This document shows, in pieces, positions 47,991-57,920 of a stretch of DNA of 64,000 nt. The DNA lies in NCBI GenBank assembly GCA_024704765.1, contig JAKMXF010000365.1, positions 248,001 to 312,000 of the forward strand, written 5' to 3'. Every line of letters begins with the position of its first letter. The stretch's first letter is position 1. A program made the translations under genes and the position numbers. The notes under the pieces were generated by a model that saw only the letters and a list, made by a program, of their open reading frames with translations, searched no databases and was not told the DNA's origin. The DNA is from Oopsacas minuta. Its lineage: Eukaryota > Porifera > Hexactinellida > Lyssacinosida > Leucopsacidae.

Positions 47991-50900
47991 ATGGTAGATT
48001 CTACAAACAAATCTCATAAACAACTACACGTTTCCTCAACTGGTAATGCTGTCCTATTCACAAACACGGGTATACCATCTCCCATAGACCTGTCTTCATC
48101 ACAGGAGCATTGTCCTACGGACAGACAGGGCTCTCCTATCCACATTACTAAGAATTTCAACTCTTCTACTGAACGACCTATAAATGGGACTATAGAGACA
48201 GGGGAACAGGGGGAAGGGGGAGATTGTAACGAAGATCAATACTATCCATTTCCGGTTAAAAGTGAGGCTTGTATTGAGAAAATAAAACAAGATTGGTGAG
48301 TCAAATACCATAAGATTTATACAAAATATAATCATGTATCTGTTTCGCAGGACTCGTGCAGTCGAATACTTACAAGAAGGTGATATACTCTCTAAAGTAA
48401 GCTAATACTCTGTGGGTTATGTATTTGTCTTATAACTTTATGATAGCTTAGAGAGATGGCTTTACATGGAGAATTAGAGTCACAACCGTTACGAGGCATA
48501 GCATGGAGAGTAAGCTACTTGTCTTCTAATATTAAATCCTCTTAATCAATATTAATATCCCTATAGCTATTTCTAGGCACGCTACCTACTGCTACAGAAG
48601 ATTGGATAGATATAGTGAATAAACAGAGAGAAAAATATAACTCTGATAAAAATAAGGTAATTAGTACTAAGCACTCTATTTATATATTCATTATATTATT
48701 AATTGTGTTCGTATCTAGGCTGACATAGATCCACACAAGAACGCTTCCTCTCATCCTTTATCTAACGAGTCAAATGTAAGGAAATTGAATTATGTTGCTA
48801 GGTAACGGTATAGGTGTAATGGTATGTATTGTAGAGTGCGTGGAACCAATTTTTTCTAGATCAAGACCTATGGCTTATTGTGGATCAAGACGTGTCTAGA
48901 ACGTGAGTAAATTTATTTGTAAATAAACAACAAATAAGTTATTATTATTTGTTTGTTTAGATGGCCAGAAGAGAGAATATTCACAAATGAGAGAATACGG
49001 TAACATATCACATACTTGTAATTCTAGATACGTCTTTATTAACACGTGTACTATATGTAGAAATATTATGAGACGTGTTCTATTCACGTATGCAAAATCT
49101 CAATCTAAAGTTGACTACAGGCAGGTAGTACAAGCCAGTCTACGTATAATACCTTCATATATTTGTTATATATTATATCGTATAGGGTATGCACGAGTTG
49201 TTAGCTAACATTATTTATATGATGTGTAGAGAGCACGAGAGATGTCCTGTGTCTCAGGAAATTCCAGAGTTAGTATTCACTAATTTTTATATTTCTCAAA
49301 ATATTTAATATTAACTCGTTTTTCGTAGATATATTAGACATGTTGTGGATCCTAGCTATCTTGAGGAGGACGCTTAGTAAGTATATGTTATGAATTAGTA
49401 TAAAGTACCATGGATATGAGAGCTGTTTATGTGTAGTACTTTGTTCTCTGAGTTGATGGAATATTGTGACATATGGTATGATGGAGGTCATGAAGAAGCT
49501 ACATTCAAGGTAATACATTGTAAGCTATTAAGTGTATTGAGAAAGCAGTGAATATGTACAATACTTATGTCTTTATTAGGCCAGGACTAATATAAGGATA
49601 GAGACACCATTTGAGAAGGAAGGAGTAGTATTAGGGGTGAGTAACAACACTTATAACAAAAATTGTATCAGATCTTAATTAGTATAATTAGCTGACAGCT
49701 CTATCCAAGAAGCTTAACAAGATACAAGGTACACTTCTCAAGAAACATGATCCTGAATTATCTGAGTACATGGACTCCTTAGAGCTCTCTCCTCAAGTAT
49801 ACGGCATGTATGTTATAGCACTCACCCTCTTATTAATATAAAATTATGTTCATTTATTCTAGTCGTTGGATAAGACTATTATTTGGACGTGAGTTTATCC
49901 TGAAAGATATCCTACTGCTATGGGATGCATTATTCGCACAGGGAACATCTCTAGACCTGATTGATTATATAGCTATTGCTATACTGATGGCTATGAAAAA
50001 CTCAAGTAGGTAGAATTAATAATGATAATCTGTATAATTGTATAACCGTCCATCTTTAGTTATTGATCATGATCAAGGAGACTGTCTACTCAGATTAATG
50101 AAATATCCACAAGACTTCCCTGTGAGGGATATTATCAATCATGCTTTACATCTAAAACATCCAGTTAGTTGTTATATAAATTATATGAAATGTAAACTCA
50201 AAACTGAAATATTTTATCTATTTATAGTCATGGCCTAATCCTTATGGCTCAATCAAACCGGTTATTAGCTCTGAGAAGTTATCAACATTATCATCACCTC
50301 CTAGAGAACAAATAGTAAGTTATGATAATTACGTATAATATTTCTTACATTTTACATATCACTTTTAGGATTATGCAAATAATAATTCTACAGAAGATCC
50401 TTCAAAATGGAGTAAAATGAAGGTAAATCAAAACTGGAAAAGTAAATCTCTTCGTAGTAACACAATTCAAGTTACCAATACACAACCTCTCTCTATTCGT
50501 AGCAAAATACAATCCCTCCCTCGTCCCCGCGTACCAAAATCCGCCCACACACAATTATCTAATCCCCTATCTTCTCCCAAGAAGCAATCAGAGTCCTCTC
50601 TTACAGGGAGCAATTCTCAAAACCCAGTTGCTACCAAAACAGCTGACGTGAGTTATATTTAAGTATTTATTCGTTTATTTAAAATACGTATTTCTCATAC
50701 GAAGGATCAGATATCAAATCTAGAAAAGGAAATAGAATTTTTACGGGTAAAGTCAGACTACTGTGTTGGGAAGTTAACAGCATATGTAGGTAATCATTAC
50801 AGCTGTATATTGGTGGTAGATGGAGTTATTATATTTTAATTGGCAGATCATCTACAAGACATTATGTACCAATCTACGTTTGCTACCAAGGAGAGTGAGG

Positions 50901-51362
50901 ATTTGGCTTATCTAGCTATAGCTGGAATTAAACAAGTTTGTTACATACGAATTTCCTGAATTTTTGCGCGCATGTAATTAAAATCAGTAACAAACAAACA
51001 AAAAAGCAACTGACATTTAGTAATATAGATTGTAGGTTCGTGATGTTCTCAAAGGACAGCTGGAATTAGGAGATTCATCTTTCGGATTAGATTCTAATAT
51101 GTATCACTATTTGAGAGAGAGTAATCCTAATCTTGTAGAGGATCACATCTCCAAAGATTCTCCACCCTCTGATCAAGATAAGCCTCCTAGATACCGTCTG
51201 GGGTCAAAGGAATTAGAAGAAGACTCTGTAGATTTATTTACAAACACTTCTCCCCCAATTAGCGCTGAGATGGTAGAGATACATAGTCCTCCCGATCCTC
51301 TCCTAGATTCCTCACAAGACTTCCCTCTATCTCCTAGTCATCCCCTCGAGTACATAGACTAG
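47991..51362 (+). CDS. TBC1D5: TBC1D5-type Rab GTPase-activating protein, 20 exons
   Basis: Exons: 47991-48295, 48351-48396, 48447-48509, 48567-48656, 48719-48775, 48835-48902, 48961-48999, 49061-49124, 49186-49268, 49329-49376, 49437-49509, 49580-49636, 49692-49807, 49863-50005, 50060-50163, 50228-50314, 50369-50647, 50705-50789, 50847-50935, 51036-51362; all in phase, 740 residues (human 795). TBC landmarks are LRGIAWRLFLGTLP, WNQFFLDQDLWLIVDQDVSRT, RVLFTYAKS then GMHELLANI, VDPSYLEEDAY, QVYGIRWIRLLFGREF and LLLWDALFAQG. The C-terminal coiled coil reads AYVDHLQDIM...IAGIKQVRDVLKGQLELG, as in TBC1D5, which binds retromer and regulates Rab7 and autophagy. The expected RxxxD catalytic arginine of TBC domains (DxxR in exons 6-7) reads VDQDVSRT, as in TBC1D5. 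A CAG directly precedes the ATG. It is the first gene of the same-strand run. Confidence 0.92.
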
Positions 51363-51561
51363 ACATGTGTGTGAAAATGGAGAGAATCCGTGGTTTCTCT
51401 TGTCTGTATATTGGAGTGAATGAGTGTAAGATATTGTTAGACATATTCGTGGATAATAATTTAGAGATTAATCTTTCTTCCAATGTAATTATAATATTAA
51501 TTATCCTGTTTTATCGTGTATATTGAATCACAGCATTATCCATACATTAGTGATACAATTG

Positions 51562-53729
51562 ATGGCTGATACTATTCCTGGTGAAGTTAAGAGCAGTTCT
51601 ATGAAGCTATCTAATCCTCATAAAGTAGTAACAGACTTTATAACAGAACTTATTGATTACGTCACTAATGATTGCTACCTCATTCCACCCGATCAGCTGA
51701 TCTCTTTATACATTAAAGATGATAATTCATTGGCTAATGGAGATACAGGATTAATCTCTCCTCTATGTCCTATCCCTTCTCACGAGAAAATGTTCTATAT
51801 TTGTCATAGACTTAACGAATTCTTACGATGGAGTTACAAGTTATGTCATTCAAATTCAAAACTAGATCTAGTCCAGCTGTCGCATCTTATCCCTGGCCTC
51901 TCAGTTAAGACAGATATGTGTTACAAATCAGGTGTAAGGCTACAACAGATTAAAGTATTGAAGCAGTTCGTAGGAGGATACTGTGGACACCACGCATACT
52001 TCAATGGCTTAGCTCTCCTCAATGCAACATCTACACATAACCAACAACTAGCTCTATTATGGTTATTCATGACAGGGCAGAGATTAGCTTACTGGAAGAG
52101 GTAACTTATTGGAATTATACGTAGCTATCTTATATCAATATACTCTATGTTAGGTACTGGGAGACTATTCGCATGTTAAGTTCATACGCTGTACTTACTG
52201 GGGAGACCTGGCCCTGGGTGGTGCAGGACATAGAGAAGGGGTGTGTGGAGAGAACCTATATGTCTTACCTACTCACTTCAGATCCTAGCGTACTAGCTCA
52301 TGGCAGAGACAAGATGTATGTCTTACAGGTAAATTAATTACTGGAAATGAATTTATAAATATATTTGTTATAGAATTATTTTAGTTTGCATTCGGCAGTA
52401 TTTCGTCTTTTAAGAAAGACTTATTCCCTCTACACAAAGCGTTACAGGAATTACAGCACTCAGGACCTACCAGTCTAACTATTCTGCTAGGGGTAACTAA
52501 CCACTGGCTAGCTGCTGTAATATACAAGATAGAGACCAGGGATGAGTCACGGACTGCTGGTATTCTCTCTAATACAGCTACAGGTAATTTACTCGTTTCG
52601 AATTCTAATTATAATGGAATCTATATATTCATATAATCATTTCTGGAAACCAAACGAAAAATTACTGGGATTTCCTAACCTATTTTAACGTGTATAAAAG
52701 TGATACATAAGATTATAATATCATTTCTAAACAGCTACTACATCTACAGACACTAACTATGTGTATAGAATAGTATTCATGGACTCTAATAATGCTCCTA
52801 TACTGGAAGCTACTGAAACAGCACTTGAAGATTATTACTTGGTAAGTTAAAGCACATAGCAGTTCCCAACCTTATTCACATGTGTAGCCCCCTCCCATAG
52901 AATGCAATATAAATTTTGAAAACCTGTGGAAGGGGCCGTGAGCCCCATTCTGGGTCAGTTAGGAACAGCTGTTATTGAATATATAGCCGTTAAAATATTT
53001 ATTTGAATGTATTTAGAAACACATAAAGCAATATGAAAGACGCAAGAAGGAGAAGATGTCAGCCTGGAAGAGTGAGACGTTTCGACAAGCTCTAGAGGAT
53101 GAGAGAGAGTTAATGCGTATTGTAGTCAGCTGTGTGTCTGGTGGTAGTCTGTTATACTTGTCTTATAAATCTGGTATACATAGAATGTTGCTTAACTTCT
53201 ATATTCAAGTAGACACCGTCTGCAAGGTAATATCTATATAGTAGGCTATGAATATATTCTTTGTAGTAATTATTATGTTATTCTATATGATAGATGAAAA
53301 GGCTAGAATACGTCCCTGATATCTCTCTCCCTTGGTTCCTAAGAAATAAGAATCATGCAAACCCGAATAACCCAGATTACAATAAGTACTGCACTTCTGG
53401 TATATACTGATAATACAATATATTTTACTTGTTAATCATATTGTGCTATATTTCTAGGCTATTCATCACCACCAGATATAGAACAATACATGCTAACTCT
53501 AATGAGTTGGTTAGAGGATTGGTACAGACCAAAAGAGATCCGTTGTATGATTTGTGGAGACATGAGAGAATTCTCTATCCCAGAACTTGAACAAGATCTA
53601 TCCTCCTGTCTCACTAAATGGTCTACTCATTTGTTACATGTTCTAACTGGAATAACACACCTTGATATTCCTATTTTAATTGAACTGGTTGATGTATTAA
53701 TTGATATTTCTAAGACTCTTTACACCTAA
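51562..53729 (+). CDS. Putative cysteine-peptidase-like protein, seven exons, unrecognised
   Basis: Exons 51562-52100, 52154-52328, 52385-52583, 52735-52841, 53017-53226, 53294-53399 and 53458-53729 join in phase to give 535 residues. I do not recognise the family. Three spaced motifs resemble a papain-like catalytic triad in Cys-His-Asp order: GGYCGHHAYFNGLALL (Cys141), VTNHWLAAVIY (His278) and IVFMDSNNAPIL (Asp321). C-G-x-H/Y-A followed by N-H-W-x-A and D-S-N/D is common in deubiquitinase- and Ulp-like folds. A later helical, charged region (KHIKQYERRKKEK) and a C-terminal CMICGDMREF...LSSC cluster that could bind zinc follow. No signal peptide is visible. It starts 199 bp after TBC1D5, which suggests shared expression. 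Enzyme activity is inference. Confidence 0.75.
52862..52974 (+). repeat. hAT-like MITE relic in an intron
   Basis: The left side AGCAGTTCCCAACCTTATTC and the right side GTCAGTTAGGAACAGCTG form imperfect inverted ends, with the interior CCCCTCCCA and GGAAGGGGC also inverted. The CAGTxxTTCCCAACC look is typical of hAT termini. No exact 8-bp duplication is evident. Confidence 0.35.
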
Positions 53730-53876
53730 CAGCATTGGTGAGCTATATATTATTATACAAATATGTGCTAATAGTTGTAGATATATTACTATCACATATC
53801 CTCCATATTGATTATTTAACTGAATTATAGCGGTTGCGATAGGTATAAGATATATTATTAATTTAATAACTAGCTT

Positions 53877-55118
53877 ATGGCCAGCTATGGTAGTCCAGGT
53901 ATTTGGGGTAGACTCAAAAACTTCGATGCTTATCCTAAGACTATGGAGAGTTTTCGTATCAAAACTCTCCACGGAGCCGCCGTAACCATAATCAGCTCTC
54001 TCTTCATGTTGGGACTCTTCCTCTCTGAGGTCTCATACTTCCTCACCCTGGATGTCCGGCAGGAACTCTTCGTAGACACGGGTAGATCTCGCGGGGAGAG
54101 GCTAAGAATAAACATTGATATGATATTCCCTAAATGGCCATGTGCCTACTTGAGTATTGATGCTATGGACATCAGTGGAGAGCAACAATTCGATCTACAA
54201 CACTCTATATACAAGACACGGGTTGATGAGGATGGTAACAAGATAGTTAAAGATGATGAAGGAGAGAAAACAGAACCTGGAGAAGGGAAATTAGATTTAG
54301 AAACTCTATCTAATTCTACAGAGTTACAAGATAATTCAGAAGAGGATACAAAAGAAGAAACAGATCCTCATAGATGTTTGAGTTGTTACGGAGCTGAGAC
54401 AGAATCAATACCCTGTTGTAACACATGTGAACAGGTCAGAGAGGCGTATAGGAGGAAGGGTTGGGCAATTAATGATCATGACGTTATAGAACAGTGCGCT
54501 AATGAGGGATGGAAGGATCATTTTGATTCACAGTCTAAAGAGGGGTGTATCGTTCAGGGGTTCTTAGAAGTGAGTAAGGTCGCCGGTAACTTCCATTTCG
54601 CCCCGGGACATAGCTACCAACAACAGAGTGTACACGTGCACGATCTCCATCTATTCGGTAAGAATGCTAGATTCAATGTAACCCATAAAGTTAATAAGCT
54701 ATCCTTTGGTCATGAATACCCCGGTATGGATAATCCACTAGATGGACACATGGAAGTAGATGGGAGTGCTGAGCAAGAAGGGAACTCTATGTACCAGTAT
54801 TTTGTAAAAATAGTGCCTACACATTATTGGAAATCTAACGGTACTGTACTCAAAACTAACCAATACTCAGTTACTAAGCACAAACGTAGTATTAAGCTAT
54901 CAATAGCAGAGAATGGATTACCTGGTGTATTCTTCATATACGACATTAATCCTATGATGATACAACTAAGAGAAGGTAGGAAATCTTTCTTACACTTCTT
55001 GACAGGGGTGTGTGCTATTATTGGAGGAATATTCACAGTAGCTGGCATGATAGATGCTCTCATATACCAATCTAATAAGGCTCTTCAGAAGAAAATAGAT
55101 TTAGGGAAAGCGACTTGA
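53877..55118 (+). CDS. ERGIC3: ERGIC3 / Erv46 cargo receptor
   Basis: This 413-residue protein is the ERGIC3/Erv46 membrane receptor that cycles between ER and Golgi. It has the cytosolic N terminus RLKNFDAYPKTMESFRIKT, a first membrane segment (about residues 33-53), and a large luminal domain with INIDMIFPKWPCAYLSIDAMD, the Cys-rich CLSCYGAE...CCNTCEQVREAYRRKGW loop, GCIVQGFLEVSKVAGNFHFAPG and HVHDLHLF. The segment PGVFFIYDINPMMIQL leads to the second membrane segment and a short lysine-containing tail. An acidic insert (residues 118-165) lies in the luminal part. It is single-exon. It begins 147 bp after the peptidase-like gene, and a TAG lies 3 nt before the ATG. Confidence 0.96.
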   Translation: MASYGSPGIWGRLKNFDAYPKTMESFRIKTLHGAAVTIISSLFMLGLFLSEVSYFLTLDVRQELFVDTGRSRGERLRINIDMIFPKWPCAYLSIDAMDISGEQQFDLQHSIYKTRVDEDGNKIVKDDEGEKTEPGEGKLDLETLSNSTELQDNSEEDTKEETDPHRCLSCYGAETESIPCCNTCEQVREAYRRKGWAINDHDVIEQCANEGWKDHFDSQSKEGCIVQGFLEVSKVAGNFHFAPGHSYQQQSVHVHDLHLFGKNARFNVTHKVNKLSFGHEYPGMDNPLDGHMEVDGSAEQEGNSMYQYFVKIVPTHYWKSNGTVLKTNQYSVTKHKRSIKLSIAENGLPGVFFIYDINPMMIQLREGRKSFLHFLTGVCAIIGGIFTVAGMIDALIYQSNKALQKKIDLGKAT

Positions 55119-55296
55119 CTACGAGGCCTGGTGTTAGTAATTTTAATTAGAATAATTGTGTTGATAAATTTAAATTGGTACCGGGTATTTAATTTTTAAC
55201 ATAAATGAATCCTTTACAATTAATTATACTGTACCATAGCCATGGCTGTATGCATTAACCACAGAGAATATTGTATATAATTTATAGAGCTCATAT

Positions 55297-55908
55297 ATGC
55301 GAAAATTAACACAGAATATACTCTCAAACAGGATTGTTAACTTTAAATCAGAATTAATATTCAAAAGATCTGTCACTAATGAAACTGAATTCTACAACAG
55401 ATACTACTATCCTCCTCCTGTTGTTCTCTCTCACCCCCCAGAGCAGGGAGAGACTAGAATAATGCAGTCTAGCTCTATAACTACAGCTCTATCCGACCTG
55501 TCTCTACTACCAGCTAGAGATATATTTGCTGTAGTATTTATTTGTGGTAAGCAGCATAAAATCACAGCTAATGACTTCCTATTAGTCACACAGATGCCTG
55601 ATATCGAATTATACACTCTTATTCAGTTAGAGAAGGTATTACTAGTGGGGTCTGTCAATTGGTCTCTAGTTGGTACACCGCTTATACGCAGAGGCATGGT
55701 TAAGATCATAGCTAGCGTGTTAGAACACAAAACAATGGAACCTGTGATTGTACTAAAAAAGAAGAAACATAATTATAAGAAAACGAACATTCACCGGGGA
55801 GTTATGAGCCTGTTAAGAATTGAAGACATATTTGTAGAAGGTAGTTTTGAAGTTGATTTCAAACCAGCTATCCATCCACAAGACGGCCTCAAATCTATCT
55901 CTTATTAG
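55297..55908 (+). CDS. MRPL21: Mitochondrial ribosomal protein bL21m
   Basis: This 203-residue protein contains the bL21 fold from about residue 80: FAVVFICGKQHKITANDFLLV, LIQLEKVLLVGSVNWSLVGTPLI, VKIIASVLEHK and the basic end VLKKKKHNYKKTNIHRG that binds 23S-type rRNA. The first 60 residues are basic and Ser/Thr-rich, fitting a mitochondrial presequence. It is single-exon, 178 bp after ERGIC3 and 102 bp before MRPL11. Confidence 0.92.
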   Translation: MRKLTQNILSNRIVNFKSELIFKRSVTNETEFYNRYYYPPPVVLSHPPEQGETRIMQSSSITTALSDLSLLPARDIFAVVFICGKQHKITANDFLLVTQMPDIELYTLIQLEKVLLVGSVNWSLVGTPLIRRGMVKIIASVLEHKTMEPVIVLKKKKHNYKKTNIHRGVMSLLRIEDIFVEGSFEVDFKPAIHPQDGLKSISY

Positions 55909-56010
55909 TTAGTAATTAGTCGCTTAATACGTACGAATGAATATAATAAAATAATTTTTACGTAAGAGCTACATGCAAATATTTCTAATAATAACTTCTT
56001 AATAGCTTAT

Positions 56011-56505
56011 ATGTCTAAAAGATTTGGGGGTAAGACTTTAAGAAGAGCCTCTAAGTTAGTTAGGAATGTAAGAGCTGGAGATGTTGCAGAAAGATTAAAG
56101 ATGGATCTTCCAGCCGGACAGGCATCTAATGCGCCGCCCCTTGGCCCGAGTCTTGGAGCTCGTGGAATTCAGAGTGGAATATTTGTCAAACAATTCAATG
56201 AAATGAGTGCTCATATAAAAGCAGGTACTCCTATACCCGTGCTTGTAACGATTAAAGGAGATCGTAGCTTCAAAATGTCATTATCAACTCCACCCACTTC
56301 TCATTTTATAAAGCTAGCAGCTGGACTGAAGAAAGGAAGTGGAGCTCCTGGTAAGATCTGGGTAGGAGAGATTAATCTCAGACATGTGTATGAAATAGCT
56401 AAAGTTAAACAGAGTGATACTCATCTACAGTTATTACCACTAGAGAAGATATGTAGATGTATAATAGGATCATGTAGGAGTATGGGTATTAGGGTAGTCA
56501 ATTAG
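56011..56505 (+). CDS. MRPL11: Mitochondrial ribosomal protein uL11m
   Basis: This 164-residue single-exon protein is the mitochondrial L11. The near-universal motif LPAGQASNAPPLGPSLGARG is present at residues 34-53, then IFVKQFNEMSAHIKAGTPIPV. The C-terminal RNA-binding domain has PPTSHFIKLAAGLKKGSG and a SMGIRVV end. It forms the GTPase-associated stalk base. A TAG lies 5 nt before the ATG. MRPL21 is immediately upstream, so two mitochondrial ribosomal genes sit in the same tight run. Confidence 0.97.
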   Translation: MSKRFGGKTLRRASKLVRNVRAGDVAERLKMDLPAGQASNAPPLGPSLGARGIQSGIFVKQFNEMSAHIKAGTPIPVLVTIKGDRSFKMSLSTPPTSHFIKLAAGLKKGSGAPGKIWVGEINLRHVYEIAKVKQSDTHLQLLPLEKICRCIIGSCRSMGIRVVN

Positions 56506-56607
56506 TTTTACAGATATTATAAGCAAATCACTTACAATTATTAATAGTTATTGTTATGTATTTTAACAATTAGCGATTAAATTGTTTTGTTTACTAGTAG
56601 CTAGCTT

Positions 56608-57630
56608 ATGAGTGGATCAAATGGACCTGGAAGCTCTGGGGGTCGTCCCAATCTCCCCAAACTGAAGTTCAAAAAGCAAGAAGGGAAAGGAATCAAAGCA
56701 GATAGTTCTATCAGCCTTCCCTCCCCTATAGTCACGTGTCTCCTTAACATAGGTGACAACCAATACCCATTTGATATGGATGACCTAGAAGAGAAACAGC
56801 TGTTGGGAGCAGGAGCTTATGGAAAGGTTATTCAATACAAACATAAGCCATCTAATAGTATGGTAGCAGTGAAGCGAGTACGGATTAACATGGACAATTT
56901 GTTGATTGGAGAACTAGCAGTGCTCGAGGAAGCTATGAAGAGAGGGAAGTGTGAGTTCATAGTGTGTTTCTATGGTAGTCTTAAATGTGAAGGGGAAGTA
57001 CTCATATGTATGGAGCTAATGAAGTACTCTATGGATAAGATTACAGAGAACGTATATGCTATTCCTAGCAGAATCCCTGAGAAACAGCTTATGCACATTT
57101 CCTATTCTATCGTGCAAGGTCTGCATTATGTTAAGACAGTACTTAACGTTATACACAGAGATGTTAAGCCTTCTAACATGCTGATAGGATTACATGGAGA
57201 GGTTAAGATATGTGATTTCGGTATTTCAGGTAAACTAATTGATTCAATCGCAAAGACTCATGACGTAGGCTGCCGACCTTATATGGCCCCTGAGAGACTC
57301 CAGCCTGATGAAGATTCCTCCGGATACGGAATCCTCTCGGATGTGTGGAGCTTCGGTATCTCGCTGTACGAGATGTCTACCGGTACTTTCCCTTACGGAC
57401 ACTTCAAAAATGCTTTTGAGCAGGTTACACGAGTAGTAGAGGGGGATGCACCCAAACTTCCTGAGGACTTCCCTTACTCAGACTGCTGTAAGGACATCGT
57501 CCACTCCTGTCTCCGTAAGAACCAGTACGAACGTCCGAATTATGTACAGCTCCTAAAGGATAAGTTTCTCAAAGACTACAAACTAGCAAACGATGATATG
57601 GCCGCCTGGATTAAGACTCTTACTCTTTGA
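56608..57630 (+). CDS. MAP2K4: MAP kinase kinase (MKK4 / MKK3/6 type)
   Basis: This is a 340-residue single-exon dual-specificity kinase. The glycine loop GAGAYGKV is at residues 67-74, the ATP lysine is Lys89 (VAVKRV), the catalytic loop HRDVKPSN has Asp185, and the DFG motif starts at Asp203. The activation segment DSIAKTHDVGCRPYMAPER carries the phosphoacceptor pair Ser213 and Thr217; S-I-A-K-T and GCRPYMAPER are closest to MKK4. The N-terminal 60 residues contain PNLPKLKFK, a basic-hydrophobic stretch of the kind used as a MAPK docking site. It should activate JNK or p38. A TAG lies 3 nt before the ATG, and MRPL11 ends 102 bp upstream. Confidence 0.93.
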   Translation: MSGSNGPGSSGGRPNLPKLKFKKQEGKGIKADSSISLPSPIVTCLLNIGDNQYPFDMDDLEEKQLLGAGAYGKVIQYKHKPSNSMVAVKRVRINMDNLLIGELAVLEEAMKRGKCEFIVCFYGSLKCEGEVLICMELMKYSMDKITENVYAIPSRIPEKQLMHISYSIVQGLHYVKTVLNVIHRDVKPSNMLIGLHGEVKICDFGISGKLIDSIAKTHDVGCRPYMAPERLQPDEDSSGYGILSDVWSFGISLYEMSTGTFPYGHFKNAFEQVTRVVEGDAPKLPEDFPYSDCCKDIVHSCLRKNQYERPNYVQLLKDKFLKDYKLANDDMAAWIKTLTL

Positions 57631-57920
57631 GCTGAGTAGAGACGAGTTACATCATTCATTTTACTATTACTAGTCAGAAGCTAGCTGCAGTCCTGCGTGT
57701 ATATGCTTAACATTAGTCACCTGCCCATGACATGTTACGAGTTATTCTAGTGGTTAGCAATGTGTGTAATAGTAATGTATCTTATTTTAATGTTAAAATA
57801 TTATAATATAAACTATTCTTCTTTGTCAGTTTCCAGGAGTTGGAGCTGTATTTAGCTATTTATGGTTGACATATAAATATTTGTAATAATCAATGTAGTT
57901 ATTGTTAGATCTTAGATATA

